This document shows positions 27,904 to 35,715 of a DNA stretch of 64,000 nucleotides, piece after piece (the stretch's first letter is position 1; every line of letters begins with the position of its first letter). This DNA comes from Hyphomonadaceae bacterium (GTDB taxonomy: Bacteria; Pseudomonadota; Alphaproteobacteria; Caulobacterales; Hyphomonadaceae): positions 1 to 64,000 of the forward strand of contig JAUYPV010000054.1 of the NCBI GenBank assembly GCA_030697555.1, written 5' to 3'. A program made the position numbers and the translations under genes. The notes under the pieces were generated by a model, which saw nothing but the letters and a program-made list of their open reading frames with translations, was not told the DNA's origin and did not search any database.

Positions 27904-29478
27904 ATGGACACAGGCTCGCCCGGCGGCATGCGTCTGATCGATTATTTCGACAAGGGCGTCGAACGCGCGCCAACCCGCGCCTTCCTGGTCGACGGCGATC
28001 TTGTCCGCACCTATGCGCAGTCCCAGGCGATGTCGCATCGCATCGCCAACGCGCTCCATGCAGCAGGCGTTCAACCGGGAACCAGGGCCGCTGTGCTGAG
28101 CGGCAACAGCGCGCCAGCCTTCGAATGCGTCATCGGCATTATTCGCGCCGGCTGCATCTGGGTCCCGATCAACGGCCGCAACACGATCGAGGACAACACC
28201 TACGTCCTCAACAACACCGACGCCGAAGTGCTGTTCTACGCTTCGGCCTTCTCTGTCCTGGCCCGCCAGCTCGTCGCCGCCTGCCCCAGGATCACGCGCA
28301 CCATCTGCATCGACAAGGAAGATGCCCCCGCGCCATCGCTCGCCACATTCGTCGAAGGCATGCCCGACGACCGCTCCCCGGAAATCATTCAGTCGAGCGA
28401 GACCATCGTCGTACTCTTAAGCTCGGGCGGCACCACCGGCGCGCCCAAGGGCGTCATGATGCCCAACCGCGCCTGGCAGACCATGATCGCCTCGACGCGC
28501 ACCGTAAGCTGGATGGACGACGCCATCCACCTCGTCGCCGCCCCGATGACGCACGCCGCCGGCGGCTCGGCGCTCGTCATGTCGCCCATGGCCGCCACCA
28601 ACGTGCTGCTTCCGGCGCCCGATCCGCTCGCCGTTATGCAGGCGATCGAAAAGCATCGCGTCACTCATCTATTTTTGCCGCCCACCGTCATCTACCGCCT
28701 GCTCGCCCATCCCGACGTGCGCAAGTACGACTATTCCAGCCTGCGCTATTTCACCTACGCCTCCGCCCCGATGGCGCCCGCAAAGATAAAAGAGGCGATG
28801 GAGGTCTTCGGCCCTTGCATGACCAATTCGTTCGGCCAGTCTGAAGCCGGCCTCAACATCACTTTCTTCTCGCCCGAGGATCATGTCCGCGTCCTCCAAA
28901 GCGGCGACGAGCGCCGCCTCTCCAGCGTCGGCCGCGCGACTCTCTTCACGCGCGTCGAGATCATGGACGACGAGGGCAATCTTCTGCCGCCCGAAACCGT
29001 CGGCGAGATCGTCATGCGCGGCGACCAGCTGATGATCGGCTACTACAAGAACCCGGAGGAGACCGCCGCCGCCAACGCCTTCGGCTGGCGCCACACCGGC
29101 GACCTCGGCTTCAAGGACGCCGAAGGCTGGATCTTCCTGGTCGACCGCAAGCGGGACATGATCATCACCGGCGGCTTCAACGTCTTCCCCGCCGAGGTTG
29201 AAAAAGCGCTGCTCGCCCATCCCGCCGTGCAGGACTGCGCCGTCGTCGGCGCGCCCGACGAGGAATGGGGCGAACGCGTCACCGCCGTGGTGGAGCTGAA
29301 GGCCGGCGCCTCGGCGAATGAGGCCGAACTTCTCGCCTTCGCGCGCGAACACCTCAGCGGCGTGAAAGCCCCGAAGGCGATCCAATTCATCGCCGAACTG
29401 CCGCGCAGTCCCGTGGGCAAGCTGCTGCGCCGAAAAGTGCGCGAGCCGTTCTGGGCGGGACGGGAAAGGAAGATCTGA
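27904..29478 (+). CDS. AMP-forming acyl-CoA synthetase
   Basis: 524 residues from ATG 27904, 8 nt after the thiolase stop. LLSSGGTTGAPKGVMMPNR is the ATP/AMP P-loop motif, FGQSEAGLNITF the A5-type motif (usual YGxTE, here FGQSE), WRHTGDLGFKD and DRKRDMIITGGFNVFPAEVE the hinge motifs, and PRSPVGKLLRRKVRE the C-terminal catalytic Lys. It activates a carboxylic acid to its CoA ester through an adenylate. In this operon it starts side-chain beta-oxidation. Its TGA shares one base with the next ATG (TGATG). Substrate not readable. Confidence 0.93.
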   Translation: MDTGSPGGMRLIDYFDKGVERAPTRAFLVDGDLVRTYAQSQAMSHRIANALHAAGVQPGTRAAVLSGNSAPAFECVIGIIRAGCIWVPINGRNTIEDNTYVLNNTDAEVLFYASAFSVLARQLVAACPRITRTICIDKEDAPAPSLATFVEGMPDDRSPEIIQSSETIVVLLSSGGTTGAPKGVMMPNRAWQTMIASTRTVSWMDDAIHLVAAPMTHAAGGSALVMSPMAATNVLLPAPDPLAVMQAIEKHRVTHLFLPPTVIYRLLAHPDVRKYDYSSLRYFTYASAPMAPAKIKEAMEVFGPCMTNSFGQSEAGLNITFFSPEDHVRVLQSGDERRLSSVGRATLFTRVEIMDDEGNLLPPETVGEIVMRGDQLMIGYYKNPEETAAANAFGWRHTGDLGFKDAEGWIFLVDRKRDMIITGGFNVFPAEVEKALLAHPAVQDCAVVGAPDEEWGERVTAVVELKAGASANEAELLAFAREHLSGVKAPKAIQFIAELPRSPVGKLLRRKVREPFWAGRERKI

Positions 29479-30272
29479 TGCCGTACGAAACGCTTCTCAT
29501 CGAGCACCGCGGCCCAGAGTCCTGCCAAGTCTCGTGGCTCTACCTCAATCGCCCGCAGGCGATGAACGCCCTCTCCCTGACCGGCATGCGCGAACTGCGC
29601 GAAGCGCTGATCGTACTCCGCGACCGCGCCGACACCCGCGCCATCGTCATCAGCGGCAAGGGCAGGGGCTTTTGCGCCGGCGCGGATTTGACTGGCGCTC
29701 TCCCCGGCGATCTTCCCCCAGGCAGTCCCTCCTTCCTCGACCTCGGCGCCGCGATGGAGGACGTGCTCAACAATCTCGGAAAGCCCGTCATCGCCGCGAT
29801 CAACGGCGTCACTGCCGGCGGCGGTCTCGAGCTCGCCCTGATGTGTGACTTCATGCTGGGAACGCAAAGCGCCCGTATCGGCGACGCCCACGCCAATTTC
29901 GGCGCGCTTCCCGGCGGCGGCGCCACCTTGCGCCTGCCTCGCGTCGTCGGCGTCAACTGGGCGCGCTATCTCATGTTCACCGGCGAGTTGCTGAACGCGG
30001 CCGACGCGCAGGCAATCGGCCTCCTCATCCGCGTCTTCCCGGACGAGACGTTCGAAGCCGACGTCCAGGCCATCGCTGAAAAAGTCGCCGCCAAGAGCCC
30101 GCTCGGCCTCAAGCGCATGAAGATGCTGGTGAAGGATGCGCTCGACCAAACCACCGACGCGGCGCTGAAGAACGAAAAGCGCGTCTCCGCCGAGCACATG
30201 GTCTCGGAAGACGCCGCCGAAGGCGGCAAGGCCTTCGCGGAAAAACGCAAACCCGTGTTCAAGGGACGATAG
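29478..30272 (+). CDS. Enoyl-CoA hydratase/isomerase family protein
   Basis: 264 residues, crotonase fold. LNRPQAMNALSLTGMREL is the N-terminal block, GKGRGFCAGADLTGA the first oxyanion loop, and INGVTAGGGLELALMCD the second. DAHANFGALPGGGATLRLPRVVG carries the position where hydratases have the second catalytic Glu; here it reads ALPGGGAT rather than the common GxxPE-G, so the reaction (hydration or isomerisation) is uncertain. C-terminal KSPLGLKRMKMLVKD is typical. It starts inside the ligase stop and ends 1 nt before the SDR gene. Confidence 0.9.
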   Translation: MPYETLLIEHRGPESCQVSWLYLNRPQAMNALSLTGMRELREALIVLRDRADTRAIVISGKGRGFCAGADLTGALPGDLPPGSPSFLDLGAAMEDVLNNLGKPVIAAINGVTAGGGLELALMCDFMLGTQSARIGDAHANFGALPGGGATLRLPRVVGVNWARYLMFTGELLNAADAQAIGLLIRVFPDETFEADVQAIAEKVAAKSPLGLKRMKMLVKDALDQTTDAALKNEKRVSAEHMVSEDAAEGGKAFAEKRKPVFKGR

Positions 30273-30273
30273 A

Positions 30274-31047
30274 ATGAAGATCGAGAACAGCGTCGCCATC
30301 GTCACCGGCGGCGCCTCCGGCCTCGGCGAAGCGACCGTTCGCCGCCTCATCGCCGGCAGCGGCAAGGCCGCGATCTTCGATCTCAACGAGGCGCGCGGGC
30401 AGGCGCTCGCGAAAGAACTCGGCCCCAACGCGATCTTCGCCAAGGTCGATGTCGCCGACGAAGCCTCTGCCGAAGCAGGCCTCGCCGCGACACGCGACGC
30501 ATTCGGCGGGCTCAACGCCTGCATCAACTGCGCCGGCATTCCCGGCAGGATCGGCCGCATCGTTGGCAAGTCCGGCCCGATGGCGCTCGCCGACTTCAAG
30601 CGCGCCATCGATGTCAATCTCGTTGGCACATTCAACATCTGCCGCCTCGCCGCCGCCGAGATGCTGAAGAATCAGCCCGATCCCGAAACCGGCGAGCGCG
30701 GCGTGATCGTCAACACGTCGTCCCTGGCCGGCATCGAAGGCCAGATGGGCCAGATCCCCTACGCCGCCAGCAAGGCCGGCGTCATCGGCATGATGCTCCC
30801 CATGGTGCGCGACCTCTCGCAGTTCGGCGTCCGCGTGAACACCATCGCCCCCGGACTCTTCGAAACCCCGATGGGCGCCGGCGCGCCTCCAGAGCTGAAG
30901 GAAAAGCTGATCTCCACGCTGGAATTCCCCAAGCGCATGGGCGCCCCCGCCGAATACGCCGCCCTCGTCGTCCACCTGATCGAGAACAGCTACATCAACG
31001 GTGAACTCATCCGCATCGACGCCGGCACGCGAGCGCCGCCGAGATGA
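30274..31047 (+). CDS. SDR, 3-hydroxyacyl-CoA dehydrogenase type 2-like
   Basis: 257 residues. IVTGGASGLGEATVRRL is the NAD motif (TGxxxGxG), NCAGI matches NNAG with Cys, and NTSSLAGIEGQMGQIPYAASKAG contains Ser and the Tyr-x-x-x-Lys pair. The order of motifs and the DLNEARGQALAKELG and ARNTIAPGLFETPM-like parts resemble HSD10-type 3-hydroxyacyl-CoA dehydrogenases. It would oxidise the 3-hydroxyacyl-CoA made by the hydratase, giving the substrate of the thiolase. It sits 1 nt after the hydratase gene and 19 nt before the racemase. Confidence 0.9.
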   Translation: MKIENSVAIVTGGASGLGEATVRRLIAGSGKAAIFDLNEARGQALAKELGPNAIFAKVDVADEASAEAGLAATRDAFGGLNACINCAGIPGRIGRIVGKSGPMALADFKRAIDVNLVGTFNICRLAAAEMLKNQPDPETGERGVIVNTSSLAGIEGQMGQIPYAASKAGVIGMMLPMVRDLSQFGVRVNTIAPGLFETPMGAGAPPELKEKLISTLEFPKRMGAPAEYAALVVHLIENSYINGELIRIDAGTRAPPR

Positions 31048-31066
31048 AGCTGCGGAGATGCCAATC

Positions 31067-32152
31067 ATGAACGCGCGAGGACCCCTTGCGGGCGTCAGGA
31101 TTGTCGAGCTTCAGGCGATCGGGCCCGTGCCCTATTGCGGCATGCTGCTCGCCGACATGGGCGCGGAAATCCTGCTGGTCGAACCTCCGCAAGCCCGCGA
31201 AGCCAGGATGCCAGTCCCGATGGAAAAGGATCCGCTCTGGCGCGGCCGCTCGCGCCTGGCGCTCGATCTCAAGGATCCCGCAGCGATCGAGCGGCTTCTC
31301 TCTATCCTCGAGAAAGCCGACATCCTGCTCGAAGGCTTTCGCCCCGGCGTGATGGAGCGCCTGGGCCTGGGACCCGACGTCTGCCTCAAGCGCAGTCCCA
31401 AACTTGTCTATGGCCGCATGACCGGCTGGGGCCAGACCGGCTCTCTCTCCAGAACCGCTGGCCACGATCCCAACTACACCTCGCTGGTCGGCGTGATCCA
31501 CTCGCTTGGGCATGCCGACCGTCCACCCACTCCGCCGCTGAATCTGGTCGGCGACTTCGCCGGCGGCTCGCTGTTCCTGGCGATGGGCGTACTCGCCGCC
31601 CTCACCCACGCTCGGGCCGGTGGAGCAGGGCAAGTGGTCGACGCCGCGATCGTCGACGGCGCCGCCTCGCTGATGACCATGATCTATTCCATGCGCGCCA
31701 ACGGCCTGTGGTCGGACCAGCGCGGTACAAACATGATGGACGGCTCTTGTCCTTTCGGTTGCGCCTACGAGACGGCGGACGGCCACTACATGATGACCTG
31801 CTGCATCGAGCCGCCCTTCTACGCGGAGATGCTGAAAGGCCTGGGCCTCGATCCAGCAAGTCTTCCCAAACAATACGACCGCTCCCGCTGGCCCGAACTG
31901 CATGATCGCTTCGCCGCCGTCTTCCGCACACGCACGCGCGATGAATGGACAAAAGTGTTCGAGTTGACCGACGCCTGCGTCACGCCCGTGCTCGATATGG
32001 GCGAAGCGATGCAGCATCCGCAGAACACCGAGCGCAGCGTCTTCATCGACGGCCTGCCCGCCGCCGCTCCGCGCTTCGAGGCTACGCCGACCGGTCACGC
32101 GCCAAAGGCGCCCATGCCCGCCGATCTGCTCCGCCGCTGGGGCGTGGACTAG
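31067..32152 (+). CDS. Alpha-methylacyl-CoA racemase (CaiB/BaiF family)
   Basis: 361 residues from ATG 31067, with GGAG 9 nt upstream; an ATG at 31058 has no spaced site. GPLAGVRIVELQAIGPVPYC is the family N-terminus. The racemase-specific residues appear: GHDPNYTSLVG (His/Asp pair), NLVGDFAGGSLFLAMG, and CCIEPPFYAEML (the Glu motif). CoA transferases of this family use an Asp in a different setting, so racemase is the better call. It turns (2R)- into (2S)-methylacyl-CoA, needed for beta-oxidation of methyl-branched chains such as sterol or isoprenoid side chains. That points to a branched substrate for the operon. Confidence 0.88.
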   Translation: MNARGPLAGVRIVELQAIGPVPYCGMLLADMGAEILLVEPPQAREARMPVPMEKDPLWRGRSRLALDLKDPAAIERLLSILEKADILLEGFRPGVMERLGLGPDVCLKRSPKLVYGRMTGWGQTGSLSRTAGHDPNYTSLVGVIHSLGHADRPPTPPLNLVGDFAGGSLFLAMGVLAALTHARAGGAGQVVDAAIVDGAASLMTMIYSMRANGLWSDQRGTNMMDGSCPFGCAYETADGHYMMTCCIEPPFYAEMLKGLGLDPASLPKQYDRSRWPELHDRFAAVFRTRTRDEWTKVFELTDACVTPVLDMGEAMQHPQNTERSVFIDGLPAAAPRFEATPTGHAPKAPMPADLLRRWGVD

Positions 32153-32176
32153 CCAATTTCTGGGAAGGGAAACGTC

Positions 32177-32611
32177 ATGGCCAAACCACTGACTCTTGAA
32201 GATCGCGCCGCGATCGAGGATCGCCTCGGCCGCTACGCCTGGGAGCTCGACACCGGAAATATCGCAGGCGTCGTCGCCTGCTTCACGCCCGACGGCGTCA
32301 CCCTCGACACCCAGGGCAACCGCAAGGATCCGCTGGCATTCGCCCACGACTTCATCACGCGCCCGGATTTCCGCGGCCGCCAGCACCAGGTCACGCACCT
32401 GTTCTTCGATGGCGACGATGAGCGTTGCGTCGTCACCTCCTACTGGACGGTGTTCCGCTGGCAGTTCAAGGCAGAAAAGAGAGAAGTCGCCTCGGTCGGG
32501 TATTCAAAAGACACGATGGCCAAGCGAAACGGTAAATGGCTGATCGCCGAACGCGCCCTCTACTGGCTGACCGACGAGCACGGGCCCTGGTTCGGACCGA
32601 AGACGCCGTAA
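32177..32611 (+). CDS. SnoaL_4-type NTF2-like protein, cytoplasmic
   Basis: 144 residues without signal peptide. LTLEDRAAIEDRLGRYAWELD is the usual first helix of PF13577 proteins, VVACFTPDGVTLDTQG the first strand, and SKDTMAKRNGKWLIAERALYWL the closing strands. This fold includes dehydratases, isomerases, lyases and non-catalytic binders. It is the last gene of the beta-oxidation operon, 24 nt after the racemase, and is convergent with the second acyl-CoA ligase (7 nt gap). A role as a hydratase or lyase on a CoA ester is possible but unproven. Confidence 0.8.
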   Translation: MAKPLTLEDRAAIEDRLGRYAWELDTGNIAGVVACFTPDGVTLDTQGNRKDPLAFAHDFITRPDFRGRQHQVTHLFFDGDDERCVVTSYWTVFRWQFKAEKREVASVGYSKDTMAKRNGKWLIAERALYWLTDEHGPWFGPKTP

Positions 32612-32618
32612 CGGCCGC

Positions 32619-34148
32619 TCATCCCTTGCCGAACTGCGCCTTGAGAACTGCCTTCTGCACCTTGTCGCTGGCGTTGCGGGGCAGGGCTTGAAGCACATCG
32701 ATGCGTCGCGGAATCTTATAGCCGGCGATCTTGCCGCGGCAGAAGGCGGTTAGCTCGTCGATGCTCGCCGTCTGGTTCGGAAAAAGAGAAACCGCGGCGC
32801 AGACCGATTCTCCATAGAGCTCATGCGCCACGCCGAACACCGCGACCTCGCGCACGGCCGGATGCGCCGCGAGCACGTTCTCCACCTCCTTGGGATAGAT
32901 GTTCTCCCCGCCCGAGATGATCAGGTCCTTGCGGCGGTCGACGAGCGTGAAGAAGCCCTCGGGCTCCACTCGCGCCAGATCGCCCGTATAGATCCATCCG
33001 TTGCGGATAGTTTCCGCTGTGGCCCGGTCATTGCGCCAGTAGCCGATCATGCCCATCGTCCGCTGCGCGCCGATCACTTCGCCGACCCCGCCGACGGGAA
33101 CGGCTTGGCCGTCATCGTCCACGATCCGCATTTCGCTCAGGAGCGCCTGCCGGCCGGTGGTCTGCGACCAGCGGCCATGGTCGGCCCAGCGCAGCACGCC
33201 CAGCATGCCGCTCTCGGTCGAGCCATAGAGCTGCGTGAAGGCGACATTGGGAAAGACGTGTCGCGCCTGATCCAGAATACGCGGCGTGATCGGCATCGAG
33301 CCGTAGAAGATCTTGTCGAGGCTGGAAACGTCATAGGCCTCGACGCCCGGATGGAAGGCGAGCATTCCAACGGTGGTCGGCACCATGACGGCGAAGGTGA
33401 CGCGATGGTCCTGGATCATGCGCAGAATCAGGTCCGGCTCGAACGGGCCGCGATGGATGACGCCGCTTGCGCCCATGAACAGCGCCTGGTGCAGCATCAT
33501 GTTTAGCCCGGCCGCGTGGAACATCGGCACGGCCATCAAGTAGACGTCGTCATGGCGGAGCGAGGCCTCGACGGCCGTCGCTAGGTACATGCGGAAATAG
33601 GTTTCATGGGAGACGAGCACGCCTTTCGGCGCGCCGGTCGTGCCGCTGGTATACATGATCACGCACGGGCTTTCCTGTGCGACCAGCAGCGATGGAGCGG
33701 ACGTCGGCTGGCCCTCGCAGAGGCTGGCCAGCGTCGGCGCGCCGGGCGGCTGCGGATCGGGATCTGGAAGAAATACGATCTCGGGCCCGGCGCCACGCAT
33801 TGCCTCGGCGACGGCGGCCGCAAAGCCTGGCTCCATGAACAGGACTTTCGGCTCACAATCGCGCAGGATGGTCGCGATCTCCTGCGGCGCCAGCCGGAAG
33901 TTCATCGGCGTCAGGATCGCGCCGCACTTGGCGACGCCCTGCGTGATGATGGCGTAGTCAAGCCGGTTGTAGGCGAGGAGGGCGATGCGGTCGCCGGGCG
34001 CCACGCCGCGTGCGGTCAGGGCATGGGCGAGCTGGTTGCTTCGCTCATCCAGCTGTTCATAGGTCAGGCTGTCCCCGCCCATGCGCAGCGCGATCTTGTG
34101 CGGATAGCGGATCGCATTCAGCCGCGAGAGATCGCCGATCACCCTCAT
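32619..34148 (-). CDS. AMP-forming acyl-CoA synthetase, second copy
   Basis: 509 residues from ATG 34148. IMYTSGTTGAPKGVLVSHE is the P-loop motif, LYGSTESGMLGVL the adenine motif, WIYTGDLARVEPEGFF and DRRKDLIISGGENIYPKEVE the hinge, and PRNASDKVQKAVL the catalytic Lys segment. It is clearly distinct from the ligase at 27904, so the region has two acid-activating enzymes. Its start overlaps the transporter's stop (ATGA), so uptake and CoA activation are coupled. The likely substrate is the acid brought in by that transporter (inference). Confidence 0.93.
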   Translation of the reverse strand: MRVIGDLSRLNAIRYPHKIALRMGGDSLTYEQLDERSNQLAHALTARGVAPGDRIALLAYNRLDYAIITQGVAKCGAILTPMNFRLAPQEIATILRDCEPKVLFMEPGFAAAVAEAMRGAGPEIVFLPDPDPQPPGAPTLASLCEGQPTSAPSLLVAQESPCVIMYTSGTTGAPKGVLVSHETYFRMYLATAVEASLRHDDVYLMAVPMFHAAGLNMMLHQALFMGASGVIHRGPFEPDLILRMIQDHRVTFAVMVPTTVGMLAFHPGVEAYDVSSLDKIFYGSMPITPRILDQARHVFPNVAFTQLYGSTESGMLGVLRWADHGRWSQTTGRQALLSEMRIVDDDGQAVPVGGVGEVIGAQRTMGMIGYWRNDRATAETIRNGWIYTGDLARVEPEGFFTLVDRRKDLIISGGENIYPKEVENVLAAHPAVREVAVFGVAHELYGESVCAAVSLFPNQTASIDELTAFCRGKIAGYKIPRRIDVLQALPRNASDKVQKAVLKAQFGKG

Positions 34149-35542
34149 GACGCTGCGGTCGCGATCTCGGGCGTCTTGCCGTGGGTCTCGTAGCGCAGGA
34201 ACAGCATCGCGATCCCGGCGGCGAGGCATACCCCCGCCATCAGCAGAAAGGCCGGCGTGATTGCCTCCGATGTCGCCCTCGGCGTCACCAGATTGTCCGA
34301 TCCGGCGATCAGCGCGAGCAGCGCCGGGCCCGCCAGCTTGGTGAAGCCTGTCACCGTATTTCCCAGCGCGCCGCCTTGCGCTGCGATGCGCACCGGAAAC
34401 AGCTCGACGCAATAGGGCGCCACATTGGTCATGCAGCCATCATAGAGGACCGCGCCCGCCATCAGGCACAACAGGAACACCGACATTTCGCCGATGAACG
34501 CATTGTGGAACAAGGCCGCGACGCTCAGCACCACGGCGGAGCCGAACAGGCAGACCAGCATTGCCCGCCACCGTCCGATGAACAGCGGCGCGAATGTGAA
34601 CAGTATGCGCCCCGCCAGCCCCGCGAAGGCGACGCCGGAGAAGAGCAGGGCGGCCTCGGCCGGCGATACCTGCAGCGCCATCGACAGGATGGTCGGCCCC
34701 CAGGAGGAGACGGTGAAACTGGCGAGGCCGATAGCCGTCACCATGACGATCACCAGCCAGAACCGGCCGGGATGTGCGTAGAGGTCTACCAGGCGCGGCT
34801 TTTCCGGCGCGGGCGGCACAGCCGGCGGGGCAAGCTCGTCGCTGGTACGGATATGCGCCTTGATGATGTCGCGCGCCCGCGCCGCCCTGCCGCGCGAGAT
34901 CAGCCAGCGCGGCGATTCCGGCGCGATCAGCAGCAGGATAGCTGCGAAGATCATCGGGATGTACCCCAGCGCCGCCAGACCGCGCCATCCTCCCAGCTGC
35001 GCCAGCAGCGTCCCGGCCGAGAGGCTCGCCACGATCACCCCCACCGTCGCCACCGCGCCCGAAGCGTTGGAGATGAGCGTTCGATACCGGTTGGGCGAGA
35101 ATTCCACGATCAGCGTGATCTGCGACACCAGCGCGCCTGCGAACCCCACGCCCACCAGGAAGCGCAGCGCGGCGAACATCATCCATCCGCCTTCCGGCAC
35201 GAAGGAGATCGAGCCCGCCGCGGCCGAATAGATCACGATGCTGGCGATCAGTACGGGCTTGCGTCCCCAGTGGTCCGCCGCCCGCGCCAGGGGCAGCGCC
35301 GCGCAGATCTGCCCCAGTCCGGCGGCAAGAAGGATGGTCGCGACCTGCCCGAAATTCAGCTGCCATTCCCCTGCGACGATCGCGATGAAGAAGCCGACCA
35401 GGTAGAAGTCGAACATCTCGACGATGCCGTGCGCCATCAGCACGGCGATCAGCAGCCAGTAGCGGGGCCCAAGCTGCGCGCGGTCGAAGGCGACGAGGGC
35501 GTCGACGGCCGGACTGGCGGGGCTCCCCGAAACGTTTGCCAT
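34145..35542 (-). CDS. MFS transporter, aromatic acid/H+ symporter-like
   Basis: 465 residues from ATG 35542, with GGGGAG just upstream. Twelve hydrophobic spans. ARAADHWGRKPVLIAS is the MFS loop 2-3 signature (usually GxLaDrxGRR/K), and ADIWGxx-like repeats occur again near FIGRWRAMLVCLFG. ALVSQITLIVEFSPNRYRTLI in the fourth span area resembles the AAHS family (aromatic acid:proton symporters), in which the E-x-x-P-x-x-R motif is common. It forms an operon with the acyl-CoA synthetase and faces the PQQ dehydrogenase gene across a shared regulatory gap. Confidence 0.87.
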   Translation of the reverse strand: MANVSGSPASPAVDALVAFDRAQLGPRYWLLIAVLMAHGIVEMFDFYLVGFFIAIVAGEWQLNFGQVATILLAAGLGQICAALPLARAADHWGRKPVLIASIVIYSAAAGSISFVPEGGWMMFAALRFLVGVGFAGALVSQITLIVEFSPNRYRTLISNASGAVATVGVIVASLSAGTLLAQLGGWRGLAALGYIPMIFAAILLLIAPESPRWLISRGRAARARDIIKAHIRTSDELAPPAVPPAPEKPRLVDLYAHPGRFWLVIVMVTAIGLASFTVSSWGPTILSMALQVSPAEAALLFSGVAFAGLAGRILFTFAPLFIGRWRAMLVCLFGSAVVLSVAALFHNAFIGEMSVFLLCLMAGAVLYDGCMTNVAPYCVELFPVRIAAQGGALGNTVTGFTKLAGPALLALIAGSDNLVTPRATSEAITPAFLLMAGVCLAAGIAMLFLRYETHGKTPEIATAAS

Positions 35543-35608
35543 GCTCTCCCCCCGGACTCGCGGCTTTCGCAGCGCAGCAAGTCTCGCCATCCGCCGCAAT
35601 AAACCCTC

Positions 35609-35627
35609 TAGTTATATCACATATCTT
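35609..35627. promoter_or_regulatory. Shared operator-like element, site 2
   Basis: TAGTTATAT-CAC-ATATCTT, giving an exact ATAT-N3-ATAT palindrome core. It lies 66 nt before the transporter start and 88 nt before the PQQ dehydrogenase start, in the middle of a divergent promoter region. The left half is identical to sites 1 and 4. Confidence 0.45.
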
Positions 35628-35715
35628 TCGTTAGGCTCGCAGCCAAGGGCGGACTTACGCGCCCGCCAGGTTGCTTCCGTAGCAACGAGAGGGAAAAACG
35701 CCGGAGGGGGAGGCG

